Shown: positions 1 to 10,713, counted from the stretch's first letter. The stretch is 64,000 bases of DNA from JBDSLU01 sp963844435 (GCA_963844435.1 CAWJOG010000021.1:124001-188000); one strand, 5' to 3'. Translations and numbers: made by a program. Notes: a model not told the origin generated them from the sequence alone.

Positions 1-1956
1 GTCGGCGGCGGGCTTCGACGGCGCCGAGCAGGTCGGCGAGACCGTCGACGTCTCGGTGCCGCTCGTCGCACCACCTGCTGTTCCAGCCGGATCGGCCCGG
101 CGCGCGCCGAGCGGGGCTACTGGTGGCTGAGCGTGATGGCGCGGCTCGCGCCCGGCGCGACCGCGGAGCAGGCTGCGGCCGCGCTGGAGCCGGCGTTCCA
201 GGCCGCGGCCCGCGACGGCTGGGTGTCGCCCGAGCACGCGCTCGCCGACCGCCCCGACGATGCGCGCCTGCTCGTCGAGCCCGGCGCCCAGGGCCAGAAC
301 GAAGCCCGGCGTGCGCAGCGGCATGCCGCTCGTGCTCCTGCTGGCGCTCGGCGGTCTCGTGCTCGCCGCGGCCTGCGTGAACGTGTCGACGCTGCTGGTC
401 GCGCGCGCCGATGCGCGCGCGCCGCGACTTCGCGCTGCGACTGGCGCTGGGCGCCAGCCGGCGCGGCATCGTCGGGCAGTGCATCGTCGAAGCGCTGCTG
501 CTGGCCGGCGCGGCCGCGGTCGCTGGCACCGGCGTGGCGTGGGTGTCCCGCGACGCGCTCCGCGCCGCTGCACCCGTTCGGCACGCAATCCCACGGCCGT
601 GCTCGATCTGCCGCTCGATGGCCGCGTCCTCGCGGCGACGGCCGGCGTGTCGGTGGTCGTGCGCCCTGGCGTTCGCGCTGCTGCCGGCGCTGCAGGCGAG
701 CCGCATCGACCTGGCATCGGCGTTCCAGGGCGGCACGCGGACGCTGCGCGGCCGGCGCCGGTCGTGGGTCGTGCGCGGCCTGCTCGCCGTGCAGGTGGCG
801 CTGTCGCTGGTGCTGCTGGTCAGCGCCGGCCTGTTCGCGCGGACGCTCCCGCGCCTCGATGCCTTCGACGCCGGCTTCGATCAGCGCGGGCTGCTGCTGT
901 TCCGCATCGACGCCACGTCGGCCGCTACGCCGCCGATCGCGTGGTCGCGCTGCACGATCGGATCCGCGAGCAGCTCGCCGGGCTGCCCGGTGTGCGGGAG
1001 GTGACCTACTCGCGCGTGCCGCTGCTCTCGCGCGTGCGGCAGAACAAGTCGTTCGCGCTGCCGGAGATCGGCGCCGGGCAAGGCCCGCCGCCCGTGTCAA
1101 CACCAACGGTGTCGCCCCGAATTTCTTCGCGGCGATGGCGCTGCCGATCACGCGCGGCCGCGCCTTCGCCGAGGCCGATCGCGAGGCGGCACGCCGAAGG
1201 TGGCGGTGGTGAACGAGGCGTTCGCGCGCCAGCAGTTCGGCGGCGCCGACCCGATCGGCCGGCGGTCGTCTTCGGGCGCCCCGGCCTTCGCCGACGTCGT
1301 GGAGGTCGTCGGCGTGGCGGGCGACGCCAAGTACACCGACCTGCGCGGGAGATGGGGCCGACGATCTACCTGCCGGCCTAGCAGCGCGTCGAAGGCGCGG
1401 CGACGTTCGCGGTGCGCGCCGCCGGCGATCCCGCGGCACTGATGCCGGCGGTGCAGGCGGCGATCCGCGAGATCGATCCGACGCCTGCCGGTCCTCGACC
1501 TGCGGACGCAGCGCGAGCAGATCGAGCGCCTGCACGCGAGCGAGCGCCTGTTCGCGTGGCTCTCGACGTTCTTCGGCCTGACGGCGGTGGCCCTGGCGGC
1601 GGCCGGCCTGCACGGCCTGCTGGCGCAGGCGGTGCAGCGGCGGACGGGCGAGTTCGGGCTGCGCCTGGCGGTCGGGGCCGACGCCTGGCGAACGTCGGCG
1701 GGATGATCGTCGCGCGAAGCGGTCGATGCTCGCCGCCGTCGGCGCTGCCGTCGGGCCTGCGGCGCCGCCGCGTCTGCTGGCGCGCGACGGTCGGCGTCGA
1801 TGCTGTTCGGGGTCACGCCGACTCGATCCGGTGACCTACGCCGGCGCGGCGCTGCTCGTGGTCGCCACCGCCGCCGCGGCCTCGCTCGTCGCCGCGCGGC
1901 GCGCCAGCGGCGTCGATCCGCTACCGCGCTCCGGGCCGAGTAGGGCGAGTCGTTAG
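1..1956 (+). CDS. ADOP/MacB-type ABC transporter permease, 5' truncated, several frameshifts
   Basis: This is an inner-membrane permease of the MacB/FtsX superfamily, of the long ADOP type typical of Acidobacteria. Pieces of one protein lie in successive frames: a MacB periplasmic segment (YWWLSVMARLAPGATAEQA), a membrane segment followed by VNVSTLLVARADARRRDFALRLALGAS, a second membrane stretch (LLAVQVALSLVLLVSAGLF), a second periplasmic core (VNTNGVAPNFFAAMALP, VVNEAFARQQFGGADP), and a last helix ending with stop at 1954-1956. The order matches the C-terminal two thirds of an ADOP protein. The start lies before the window. At least five frame changes occur; I infer sequence errors because conserved blocks persist. 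Substrate is unknown; such permeases often lack a linked ATPase gene. Confidence 0.75.
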
Positions 1957-1959
1957 TCG

Positions 1960-3547
1960 TTGGCCTCTCGGTCGGCCAGGGACGGGAGATGACGCAGGCG
2001 TTGATGCCGCCGACGCCGAGCGAGAGCTTGCCGGCGAGGCCCTGCGGCGCCGCGCAGGCCTGGTCCAGCACGAAGCTGCCGTGCAGCGCTTCGATCGCCG
2101 GGTTGAGCGCGCTCGCGGGCAGCGCGGTCGGATAGAGCTTGCCGCGCGCGAAGCCGAGATACTGTGCGGTCAGCTCCCAGCCGCTGCCGGCGCTCATGCC
2201 GTGCCCGAACGTCCCCTTCCGCGCCGTGCCGAGCACGGTGGGCGGCAGCGTCGAGCGCATCAGCTTACCTCGTTGTAGTCGCCGGGCGTCGCGGTGGCGT
2301 GCAAATCCCAGGTGCCGATGTCGCCCGGGACCGCGCCGGCGGCGGCCAGCGCCTGCTCGATGGCGGCGGTGGGGCCGGCCAGCGTCGGCGTGATGATGTG
2401 GTCGGCGTCCGAGCTGACGCCGACCGCGATCGGCTCCATGCCGAGCACGCGGTAGCCGCGCGCCGTCATGTAGTCGTAGTCGCCGAGGATCCAGACCACC
2501 GATCCGCCGGCGACGTGGGTGCCTTGCAGCCGCGTCAGCGGCAGCGACACGCGGCCGTCCGCGGCGAGCACGCGGGCGCTGAAGAAGCCGCCGACGATGA
2601 GCGGGTGCGGCGGCGGATCGGTGGCGCCGACCACGACCGCCTTGGCCTCGCCGCGCCGGATCGCGTCCATCCCGAGCTTGAGCGCGACGCCGAACGTCGA
2701 GCAGGCGGCCACCGGCCCGAACGCCAGCCCGGTGATGTTGCCGAGCATCGACACCTGCGCCGCCGGCGTGTTGTGGAGGTTCCACACGACGTCGGCCGAG
2801 ACCTCCCACGGCGCGTCAGGCGCCCCCCATTGCTGCTGCAGCTTGCCGCGCGCGGCGTCGCGGGCGCGGATGACGTGGACCTTGCCGCTCTCGACGCTGC
2901 CGGTGATGCTCGTCTTCTCGATCGCGACCAGCGCGGCGAGGTACTGCGCCAGCTCCGGCGACCGGTCGGCCCAGTAGCGTTGCCACACGTGGACCGCCGC
3001 TTCGCGCGCGTCGGGGTCGGCGTGGGCCGCGGCCGCCGCGGCCGGCGCCGGCGGCACGCCCTCAACCGGGTCGCTGCCGTGGGTGGCGAGGTGATCGCGC
3101 AGGGCGCTGTTGCGCTCCGGGTCGCTCCAGAAGCGGTCCCAGCACCGCTGCGCCTGGTGCAGCGCGATGCTGGCGTCGTAGAGCTTGCCGATGTTGCCGA
3201 GGCCGGTGCCGACGTAGACGTGCGCCTGCAGGCCGAGCTCCTGCAGGGTGGCCTCGAGGCCGGGGTTCTGGCGGAGGCCCTGGATGAACGCGCCGATCGC
3301 GTAGAGCGACGGCCAGTCCATCTTCTCCTCGAGCTGCGCGAAGCGGCGCGGGGGGAAGCGCGCGGCGATCCACTCGCGGTAGTCGGCGAAGCGGAACGCG
3401 GGCTCGCCGGCGAGGAAGTTGCTGGTCCCGAAACCGTTGAACGGGGTCGAGCCAGCTGTCGGCGGCGTCGAGGTTGGTGGCAAACGCGTCGATGTCGGGT
3501 GAGCGGGGCGCCACCACGCCCCACCCGTAGATGCCTACCCTGGTCAC
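1960..3547 (-). CDS. Beta-ketoacyl synthase-like (thiolase-fold) enzyme, frameshifted
   Basis: Stand-alone condensing enzyme of the ketoacyl synthase superfamily. The active cysteine sits in GPVAACSTFGVALK, the first histidine in DLHATATPGDYNE and the second in KGTFGHGMSAGSGWE, so the Cys-His-His triad is present. It starts at a GTG with no ATG alternative in frame (VTRVGIYGWGVVAP). One frame change lies near 3440 and another near 2265, and the 3' end is uncertain because no stop is found in the last good frame before about 1955. No acyltransferase or carrier-protein gene is nearby. It begins 12 bases after urtE on the same strand, so it may be read from the urea-transporter transcript. Product unknown: it could make or transfer a fatty acyl chain. 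Confidence 0.75.
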
Positions 3548-3559
3548 ATGCGCATTGTG

Positions 3560-4254
3560 TCAGACCGTGAGGTGGTTCTTCACCACGTCGTCGGTAAGGC
3601 CCTCGATCGGACCGCTGGCGACCACCCGGCCCTTCTCCAGGACGGAAAATCGCTGGCGACGCGGCGGGCGAACGGCAGCTTCTGCTCGACCAGCAGGATC
3701 GTCAGGCCCTCGTCGCGGTTGAGCCGCAGCAGCACGTCGCCGATCTCGTGGACGACGTTCGGCTGGATGCCCTCCGTCGGCTCGTCGAGGATCAGCAGCG
3801 TCGGGTTCAGGACCAGCGCGCGGCCGATGGCGAGCTGCTGCTGCTGGCCGCCCGAGAGATCGCCGCCGCGGCGCATGCGCATCTTCTTGAGCACCGGGAA
3901 CAGCTCGAAGATCCGCGGCGGGATCGCCGGCGCCTTGCTGACGCCGAGGCCCGACCTGGAGGTTCTCCTCGACGGTGAGCTGCGGGAAGATCTCGCGGCC
4001 CTGCGGCACGTAGCCGATGCCGAGCCGGGCCCGCGCTTCCGCGGGCAGCGGCCGCAGGCCATCCGTCTTGAACGTGATCGTCGCCGGAGTCGCTGCGGAC
4101 GAGGCCCATGATGCACTTGAGCAGCGTCGTCTTGCCCGTGCCGTTGCGGCCCATCAGGCACGTCCGCGAGCCCTGCCGTCACCGTCGAGATCGACGTCCC
4201 ACAGCGTGTGGCTGCCGCCGTACGACTGGTTCAACCGTGGATACGCGTCAGCAC
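3560..4254 (-). CDS. urtE: Urea ABC transporter ATP-binding protein UrtE (frameshifted)
   Basis: Second ATPase of the urea importer, a branched-chain-amino-acid-type (LivF-like) subunit. Visible blocks are LNQSYGGSHTLWDV, Walker A GRNGTGKTTLLK, the signature LSGGQQQQLAIGRAL, Walker B LLILDEPTEGIQP and the H-loop region. The family hallmark PQGREIFPQLTVEENL is present at 4009. The likely start is the GTG at 4254, directly after the urtD stop. Two or more single-base insertions break the frame, for example an extra G after SDSG near 4083. The gene ends with KNHLTV and stop at 3560. It is translationally close to urtD and followed 12 bases later by the ketosynthase-like gene. Confidence 0.9.
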
Positions 4255-5005
4255 TCAGGCTCCGAGATAGACGTCGATGACGTCCTGGTCGTTCTGCACC
4301 TGGTCCATGGTGCCTTCCGCGAGCACGCTGCCTTCGTGCAGCACGGTCACGTTGCGGGCGATCGATCGCACGAACTCCATGTCGTGCTCGACGACGACCA
4401 CCGAGTGGGCGCCGGCGAGCGACACCAGCAGCTCCGCGGTCCGCTCCGTCTCCTGCGGCGTCATGCCGGCCACCGGCTCGTCGACCAGCAGCAGCTTCGG
4501 ATCCTGCATCGAGCAGCATGCCGATCTCGAGCCACTGCTTCTGGCCGTGTGCCAGCGTCGCCGGCGATCTCGTCGCGCCGTCGGCCAGGCCGATGGTGGC
4601 GAGCACGCTGTCGATCCGGTCGCGGCCGCGCCGGCGTCAGGCGGGCCCGCAGCACCTGCCAGAACGACTGCGGACCGGCCAGCGCCAGCTCGAGGTTCTC
4701 GGCGACCGTGAGGTTCTCGAAGACGGTCGGCTTCTGGAACTTGCGTCCGATGCCGGCCCGCGCGATCTCGGGCTCGCTCATGCGTGAGCAGATCGAGCTG
4801 GTGCCCGAACCACGCCCGCCCCTCGTCCGGCCGCGTCTTGCCGGTGATGACGTCCATCATGGTCGTCTTGCCGGCGCCGTTCGGCCCGATGATGCAGCGC
4901 AGCTCGCCGGGCTCGACGTAGAGCGTCAGGGCGTTCAGCGCCTTGAAGCCGTCGAAGCTGACGGTGAGCTTCTCGAGGTAGAGGACGTCCGGCGGCGACC
5001 GTCAT
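4255..5005 (-). CDS. urtD: Urea ABC transporter ATP-binding protein UrtD (frameshifted)
   Basis: LivG-like ATPase of the urea importer. From the start ATG at 5005 the reconstructed protein has YLEKLTVSFDGFKALNAL, Walker A GPNGAGKTTMMDVITG, the block IGRKFQKPTVFENLTV that is typical of UrtD, the motif LAHGQKQWLEIGMLL in place of a classical signature, Walker B LLLVDEPVAGMTPQET, and the end DQDVIDVYLGA. The ATG overlaps the urtC stop as ATGA, which indicates translational coupling. At least three frame changes lie between about 4510 and 4990. The gene is about 250 codons, the normal family length, so the breaks look like base-calling errors and not decay. Confidence 0.9.
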
Positions 5006-6131
5006 GCGGTGCGCACTCCGAGGCGCCGCGACGCGAACCACGCCGCCGGCCGCAGGCCGACGAGGCCGCGCGGCAGGAACAGCGTGACGAGGATGAAGAG
5101 CGCGCCGAGCGCGTAGAGCCAGACCTCGGGCAGCGCGCCGGTGAAGTACGTCTTGGCGTAGTTCACGAGCACGCGCGCCGGCCACCGCGCCGTAGAGCGT
5201 GCCGCGCCCGCCGACCGCGACCCAGATCACGACCTCGATCGAGTTGATCGGCGCGAACTCGCCCGGGTTGATGATGCCGACCTGCGGCACGTAGAGCGCG
5301 CCGGCCACGCCGGCGATGACCGCCGAGAACGACGAACAGCCACAGCTTGTAGGACTCGACCGGATAGCCGAGGAACCGCGTGCGGCTCTCGGCGTCGCGG
5401 ATGGCGCGGATCACGCGCCCGGCGCGCGAGCGGACGAGGGCGCGGGCAGGCGCGTAGCTGGCCGCGAGCGCCACGACCGTCGCGACGAACAGCGACGACC
5501 CGCGTGCCCGGCGCCGGAGCGGTCGAAGCCGAGGATGTCCTTGAAGTCGGTGAAGCCGTTGTTGCCGCCGAAGCCCATGTCGTTGCGGAAGAAGGCGAGC
5601 ATCAGCGCGTAGCTCAACGCCTGCGTGATGATCGAGAGGTAGACGCCGGTGACGCGCGAGCGGAACGCGAGCCAGCCGAACACGAGCGCGAGCAGGCCCG
5701 GGACGAGCGACCACCATGACGGCGGCGAACCAGAAGTGGTCGAAGCCGTACCAGAACCACGGCAGCGCCTTCCAGTTCAGGAACACCATGAAGTCCGGCA
5801 GCACCGGATCGCCGTAGACGCCGCGCGTGCCGATCTGCCGCATCAGGTACATGCCCATCGCGTAGCCGCCGAGCGCGAAGAACGCGGCGTGGCCGAGGCT
5901 GAGGATGCCGCAGTAGCCCCAGATCAGGTCGACGGCGAGCGCCAGCATCGCGTAGCAGAGGTACTTGCCGAGCAGCGTCAGGACGTAGGGCGACAGGTGC
6001 AGCGGCGACGACGGCGGCACGCGCGGTTGAGGATCGGCACCACGATCGCCGTCGCGGCGAGCAGGCCGTCAGCGACGGTGCCGCCGGTCGTCGTCCCGCA
6101 GCGCCGCCGGCAGCCGGTGAGCGATGGCCAT
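5002..6131 (-). CDS. urtC: Urea ABC transporter permease UrtC (frameshifted)
   Basis: LivM-like inner-membrane permease of the urea importer. Many membrane segments are visible in alternating frames: LTLLGKYLCYAMLALAVDLIWG, then GYCGILSLGHAAFFALGG, the block NDMGFGGNNGFTDFKDILGF that is characteristic of UrtC, SRAGRVIRAIRDAESRTRFLGY (the EAA-like loop that contacts the ATPase), and NSIEVVIWVAVGGRGTLYGA. The chosen ATG at 6131 overlaps the urtB stop in TGATG. Frame changes occur near 6060, 5705, 5500, 5325 and 5185. The C-terminus SRRLGVRTA ends in a TGA that overlaps the urtD start. Confidence 0.9.
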
Positions 6132-7827
6132 CAGCTCTCTCCGCGGCGCGGCCGGTCTGCGGGAACAGGCCGCGCGGCCGCCGCTGGATGAAGAGGATGA
6201 GCGCGACGAGCACCAGGATCTTGGCCAGCACCGCGCCGGCGAACGGCTCGAGCAGCTTGTTCACGATGCCCATCGACATGCCGCCGATCAGCGCGCCCCA
6301 CAGGTTGCCGACGCCGCCGAACACGACCACCATGAACGAGTCGATGATGTAGGCCTGGCCGAGGTTGGGGCCGACGTTCGTCAGCTGGCTGAGCGCCACG
6401 CCGGCGATCCCGGCGATGCCGGAGCCGAGGCCGAAGGTCAGCGCGTCGACGCCAGCCGCTGCGGATGCCCATCGCCCGCGCCATCGGCCGGTTCTGCGAG
6501 ACGGCGCGGATCTCGAGGCCGAGCCGCGTCCGCTTGAGCACGAGCAGCAGCAGCGCGAACACGATCAGCGTGAAGGCGACGATGTAGAGGCGGTTGTAGG
6601 TGAGGCTCAGCGCGTCGTTGATCTGCAGCGTGCCGCTCATCCAGGCCGGCGTCTCCACCGAGCGGTTCAGCGCCGAGAAGATCGAGCGCACCAGCCTGCT
6701 GCAGCACCAGGCTGACGCCGAAGGTCGCGAGCAGCGTCTCGAGCGGCCGGCCGTAGAGGAAGCGGATGATCGTGCGCTCGATGAGGACGCCGGCCAGCCC
6801 GCGACACGAGGAACGCGGCCGGGATCGCCACCAGCGATCGACCAGCCGATGTGGTTCGGCATCAGCGGCTGGACGACGTAGGTGGTGTAGGCGCCGAGCA
6901 TCATCAGCTCGCCGTGCGCCATGTTGATCACGCCCATCACGCCGAACGTGATGGCGAGGCCGATGGCGACGAGCACCAGCACCGAGCCGAGGCTGAGGCC
7001 GAAGAACAGCGTCTCGACGCCGGAGTAGATCGAGCGCGCCGTGCTCGATGCGATCGACGGCCGCGCGCGGCCGCGGCGCGGATGTCGGCGTCGGGCTCGG
7101 CGAAGCTGCCGTCGGGCGCCTTCTCGACGAGCGCCGCCAGCCGGTTGCGGACGTCCGGACGCAGGCGGTGCGACAGCATCTGGATCGCGGCGAGCCGCGC
7201 CGGCTTGTCGCCGCCGTCGAGAGCGGCCAGGGCGAGCCCGGTCTCGATCTCGCGGCGGACGCGCGCCTCGGTACTCGGTGCCGATGCGCTCGCGGAGCAG
7301 CGCGGTGGTCTGCGTCGTCGGGCGACCGCAGCATGCTCGGTGACGGCGGTCAGCCGCACGGCGGGGTCCGCGTTCGCCAGCTCGAATGCGGGCCACCAGG
7401 TCCGCAGCACGCGTCGCAGGCGGTTGTTGGTGCCGATGCGCGTCAGCGCGTCCCGCGGCGTCGAGCCGACCGGCCTCAGCGTGACGGGATCGAGGAGGTC
7501 GGCGGCCGGCAGCGTCTCGTCGGCCGACGTCGCGACGAACACGCCCTGATCGGCGGCGCGGACGACCAGGCGATCTTCGAGGAAAGCGCGCAGGACGAGC
7601 ACGCGCGCTGGCGTGGCCGCTCGCGACCAGCTGCTCGACGATCGCTTCCTTGTCGGCGAAGTCGGCGTCGCGCAGGCTGGTGACGAGGCCGGCGAAATCG
7701 GTGGGTGCGGCCGGTGTGGAACGGCCGCCGGCGGGGCGGAAACGGCCTCCGCCGGGGCCGGCGCAGGAGCATCCTGCGCGGCCGCCGGCGAGGCGAGGAG
7801 AACAACGGCGGCGAGCAGCGCGGCCAT
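6131..7827 (-). CDS. urtB: Urea ABC transporter permease UrtB (frameshifted)
   Basis: LivH-like permease of the urea importer. The likely start is the ATG at 7827, which opens a signal peptide (MAALLAAVVLLASPAAAQ). As in other UrtB proteins, a periplasmic N-terminal region of about 200 residues precedes the membrane part. The membrane domain begins with VETLFFGLSLGSVLVLVAIG, then FGVMGVINMAHGELMMLGAY, and includes SVETPAWMSGTLQINDALSL and RAVSQNRPMARAMGI, all typical of UrtB. At least four frame changes are present. No stop codon separates this gene from the end of urtA in the reading frame given, which is odd. The stop overlaps the urtC start. Confidence 0.88.
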
Positions 7828-7869
7828 ACGCCGCCACTGCCCGCCGCCCGCCGGGAATCGCTCGGACAC

Positions 7870-9156
7870 GTTGTAGTTCGTTCCCGAACACATCTTCGTC
7901 TTGGTGTTGTAGTTGCCGCACTTCAGCGTGACCCAGTCGGCGGTCAGGTCCTTGCTGCCGGGCAGGAAGTCCGACCACGCGTCGCCGGGCACCGTGCCGG
8001 CGTCTTCCAGACCACGTCGAACTGGCCGTCCGCCCGCACCTCGCCGATGTAGACCGGCTTGGTGATGTGGTGGTTCGGCAGCATCTCGGCGACGCCGCCG
8101 GTGAGGTTCGGCGTCTCCAGGCCGGGCAGCGCCGCCAGCACCTTCTCGACGTCGGTCGTGCTTCGGCCTTCTCGACCGCCTGCGCCCACAGGTTGAAGCC
8201 GATGAAGTGCGCTTCCATCGGATCGTTCGTCGTCCGCTCCGGCTTCTTGATGTAGGTCTTCCACTGCTTGATGAAGGCCTTGTTCGCCGGGTTGCTGATG
8301 CTCTGGAAGTAGTTCCAGGCCGCGAGGTGACCGACGAGCGGCTTGGCGTCGAGGCCCGAGAGCTCCTCTTCGCCGACCGAGAAGGCGACGACCGGGATGT
8401 CTTCGGCCGAGACCTTCTGGTTGCCGAGCTCCTTGTAGAACGGCACGTTGGCGTCGCCGTTGATCGTCGAGACGACCGCGGTCTTCTTGCCGGCCGAGCC
8501 GAAGCGCTTGATCGCGGCCACGCGCGTCTGCCAGTCGGAGTGGCCGAACGGCGTGTAGTTGATCGAGATGTCGGCCGGCGCGACGCCCTTGGCCAGCAGG
8601 TAGGCCTCGAGGATCTTGTTCGTCGTGCGCGGGTAGACGTAGTCGGTGCCCTCGAGCACCCACCGCTTCACGGCCAGGTCCTTCATCAGGTAGTCGACCG
8701 CGGGAATCGCCTGCTGGTTCGGCGCGGCGCCGGTGTAGATGACGTTCTTCGACGACTCCTCGCCCTCGTACTGGACCGGGTAGAAGAGCAGGCCGTTGTT
8801 CTTCTCGAAGACCGGCAGCACCGACTTGCGCGAGACGGACGTCCAGCAGCCGAACACGACGGCGACCTTGTCCTTCTCGAGCAGCTGCTGCGCCTTCTCG
8901 GCGAACAGCGGCCAGTTCGAGGCCGGGTCGACGACGACGGCCTCGAGCTTCCGGCCGAGCAGGCCGCCCTTCTTGTTCTGCTCGTCGATCATCATCAGCA
9001 CGGTGTCCTTCAGCGTCGTCTCGCTGATGGCCATCGTGCCGGAGAGCGAGTGCAGGACGCCGACCTTGATCGTGGGCTGCTGCGCGCCGACGAACGAATA
9101 CGCCACGGCGCCGCGAAGCAGGCACACGCGGCGAGCCACACCTGTCTACGTTTCAT
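7870..9156 (-). CDS. urtA: Urea ABC transporter substrate-binding protein UrtA (frameshifted)
   Basis: Periplasmic urea-binding protein of the Leu/Ile/Val-binding family. The ATG at 9156 has a good Shine-Dalgarno site and opens a signal peptide, MKRRQVWLAACACFA, where one extra base shifts the frame. The mature part shows IKVGVLHSLSGTMAISET, VVFGCWTSVSRKSVLPVFE, LLFYPVQYEGEESSKNV and NDPMEAHFIGFNLW, which are diagnostic of UrtA. A second frame change lies near 8160. The C-terminus DWVTLKCGNYNTKTKMC ends near 7870, but no stop is found before the urtB signal peptide, so the exact end is uncertain. It is the second gene of the porin-urt transcription unit. Confidence 0.92.
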
Positions 9157-9163
9157 AGTGATA

Positions 9164-9170
9164 CTCCTTT
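9164..9170 (-). promoter_or_regulatory. Ribosome binding site of urtA
   Basis: On the minus strand AAAGGAG lies seven bases before the ATG at 9156. It fixes the urtA start upstream of the longest uninterrupted frame and shows that the signal peptide is frameshifted. Confidence 0.7.
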
Positions 9171-9222
9171 GAGAAGACTGTTAACCGAACGCCGAGCCGA
9201 AGGCGGAGGCGTCGGTCTGTGA

Positions 9223-9240
9223 CGGCGACTTCAGTCGCCG
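9223..9240 (-). other. Stem-loop between porin gene and urtA
   Basis: The arms CGGCGACT and AGTCGCCG are perfectly complementary and almost touch, and flanking TGTGA/TCACA could extend the pairing. It lies five bases after the porin stop and about 70 bases before urtA. There is no U-run, so it is a weak terminator or an mRNA-processing or stabilising hairpin that could set the porin to transporter ratio. Confidence 0.4.
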
Positions 9241-9245
9241 GCGAC

Positions 9246-10282
9246 TCACATCTGAATCTGGAGGCCGACGCCGACCGCCTTGAAGTCCGGTCTGACGGCC
9301 GAGAACGTCGTGTTCCGGAAGAAGAACATCACCCGGGCGTTGAACTCCTTGATGATGTAGTTGAAGTTGATCTCGGTCGTGTCCTGGTCGTAGTCCTCGG
9401 TGATGCCTTCTTCGAAGGTCGCCTTGGCGAACTTGCCGAGGAGCTGGAACTGCCGGGGTGGTCGCCCACTTGGGGAAGAGTAGGCGCCGAGGATGTAGCG
9501 CCGCTGCTCTCGCCGTAGTTGGCGTCGTAGCCGCCGAGCCCGTCGTACTCGTTGTACTGGCTCTCGATCGTGAACGCGCCGCCCTCTCCCGACCTTCTTC
9601 TCGAGCAGGAAGTCGACGTTCCACGCGGTGTCGCCGTCCTGCGCCTGCACGGCGCCGCCGATCGCGAGCAGGTCCTTGTCGCCGTAGTAGGTGCCGTTCA
9701 GGTAGTAGCCGTCCTCGGGGTCCCAGAGGTCGACCTGCACGCGGCCGGCGAAGAGCACGTCGTCCTTGCCGGTCGCCGACTTGCCGTCGAACAGGCCGCC
9801 CGAGACCTTCACCTTGCCGAACTGGCCCCAGTACATGACGCCGTTGTCGCGGCCGGTGGCCACGAACGGATAGCCGTCCTGGATGCCGTCGGTGTAGACG
9901 GCCCAGTGGTTCGAGTAGTACGGGCCGTACAGGTTGGCGCGATCGCTGGGCGGCAGGAAGCGGCCGACCCAGATGTTGAACTTCGATGACGTCGAGATCT
10001 GCGCGACCGCGTCGAGCACGCCGATGGCGTTGGTGCTGCCGTTGTACTCGGTGTTGAACATGAACTTGATGTTCTTGTGCGCGCTGCCGTTGACGTAGAG
10101 CCGCGCGCTGTTCAACAGGAACTCGTTGGTGCCGTCGGCGTCGTCCGGTCGGTGTACTGGTAGCTGCTCTGAAGGCCGCCGCCGATCGTGACCGCGGGTA
10201 GCGACTGGGCGAAGGCCGGTGAGGCTCCGGCGACGGCGAGCGCGGCGAACCCGCCGGCGATCCAGGAGCGAAGTGTGAGCAT
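9246..10282 (-). CDS. Outer-membrane beta-barrel porin, frameshifted; probable urea/amide channel
   Basis: Predicted outer-membrane porin of about 345 residues. It has a signal peptide from the ATG at 10282 (MLTLRSWIAGGFAALAVAG, cleavage near SPAFAQ) and then alternating amphipathic strands rich in aromatic residues, such as NIWVGRFLPPSDRANLYGPY, QVDLWDPEDGYYLNGTYYGD and NFNYIIKEFNARVMFFFRN. It ends with a short strand, VGVGLQIQM. The start has AAGGGA nine bases upstream. Frame changes occur near 10145, 9585 and 9455. As first gene before urtABCDE it probably lets urea or short amides through the outer membrane. That role is inferred from position; outer-membrane amide porins are known from other nitrogen loci. 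Confidence 0.75.
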
Positions 10283-10303
10283 GTGAGCGAATCCCTTCGG
10301 AAG

Positions 10304-10319
10304 TGGCACACCCGTGCCA
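10304..10319. promoter_or_regulatory. Inverted repeat TGGCAC-N4-GTGCCA before the porin gene
   Basis: Perfect 6-bp arms with a four-base spacer lie 22 bases upstream of the porin ATG, inside the probable leader. It could be an operator or a small hairpin. It resembles a sigma-54 element, but the GG to GC spacing is one base short. Confidence 0.35.
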
Positions 10320-10481
10320 GTGGAAGACCGTGAACACGATGCGCGCGCCGAACCCGCCAGCGCGCGCCGCCGGTCGTAGTGCAAGGCGGGGTCCATAGCT
10401 CAGGCAGGAACGAGGCCCGTATTTGCTGGGGATTCCGTCGTCGCCGCCGTTACAACTACGCGACAATCCTGGTGGCAGGCG

Positions 10482-10509
10482 CGTATCTTCTGACTAAAAT
10501 GTCTGTAAA
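10482..10509 (-). promoter_or_regulatory. Candidate promoter of the porin-urt operon
   Basis: On the minus strand TTTACA (10509-10504) is followed after 16 bases by GATACG (10487-10482), a fair sigma-70-like pair in the AT-rich part of the intergenic region. It would give a leader of about 190 bases. Confidence 0.3.
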
Positions 10510-10700
10510 CGGCTCAGTTGGAGGATTGTTCGACCCTGCTCGGGCCGGTCGGCCGAGCCGCCGTTTTGCCCGAAAACACGGCTGATCGGGTCCGGCGATC
10601 GCCGCCCGTCGCCGCCTCGCGGACATTTTTGTCGACTGTTGAAATTTGCATGCACATAAACGTGGCCCCGCGCCGGCCGTCCGCGACGCGACGACGGTGC

Positions 10701-10706
10701 TACCAT
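10701..10706 (+). promoter_or_regulatory. TACCAT -10-like box directly before ureD
   Basis: TACCAT ends seven bases before the GTG start of ureD and there is no Shine-Dalgarno site. This spacing would put the transcript start on or next to the start codon, a leaderless arrangement seen again at other genes in this window. Confidence 0.4.
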
Positions 10707-10713
10707 CCACGCC

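Larger units (their letters stand above)
10283..10713. promoter_or_regulatory. Divergent intergenic control region between porin-urt and urease operons
   Basis: No gene is seen in these 431 bases. The middle (about 10440-10520 and 10620-10665) is clearly more AT-rich than its surroundings, as expected for promoters. It holds a candidate minus-strand promoter and an inverted repeat near the porin start, plus a TACCAT box just before ureD. It must control both halves of the urea locus. Confidence 0.6.

Noticed and set aside
1960..3547. Polyketide synthase cluster
   Set aside because: Only one ketosynthase domain is present, with no acyltransferase, ketoreductase, carrier protein or thioesterase nearby.
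1..10282. Genuine pseudogenes in the ADOP, urt and porin region
   Set aside because: Conserved motifs persist on both sides of each break, and single inserted bases explain the breaks. Loss of all seven neighbouring genes with active-site conservation is implausible.
10304..10319. Sigma-54 promoter before the porin gene
   Set aside because: The GG to GC spacing is nine rather than the required ten bases, and no upstream activator sites were found.
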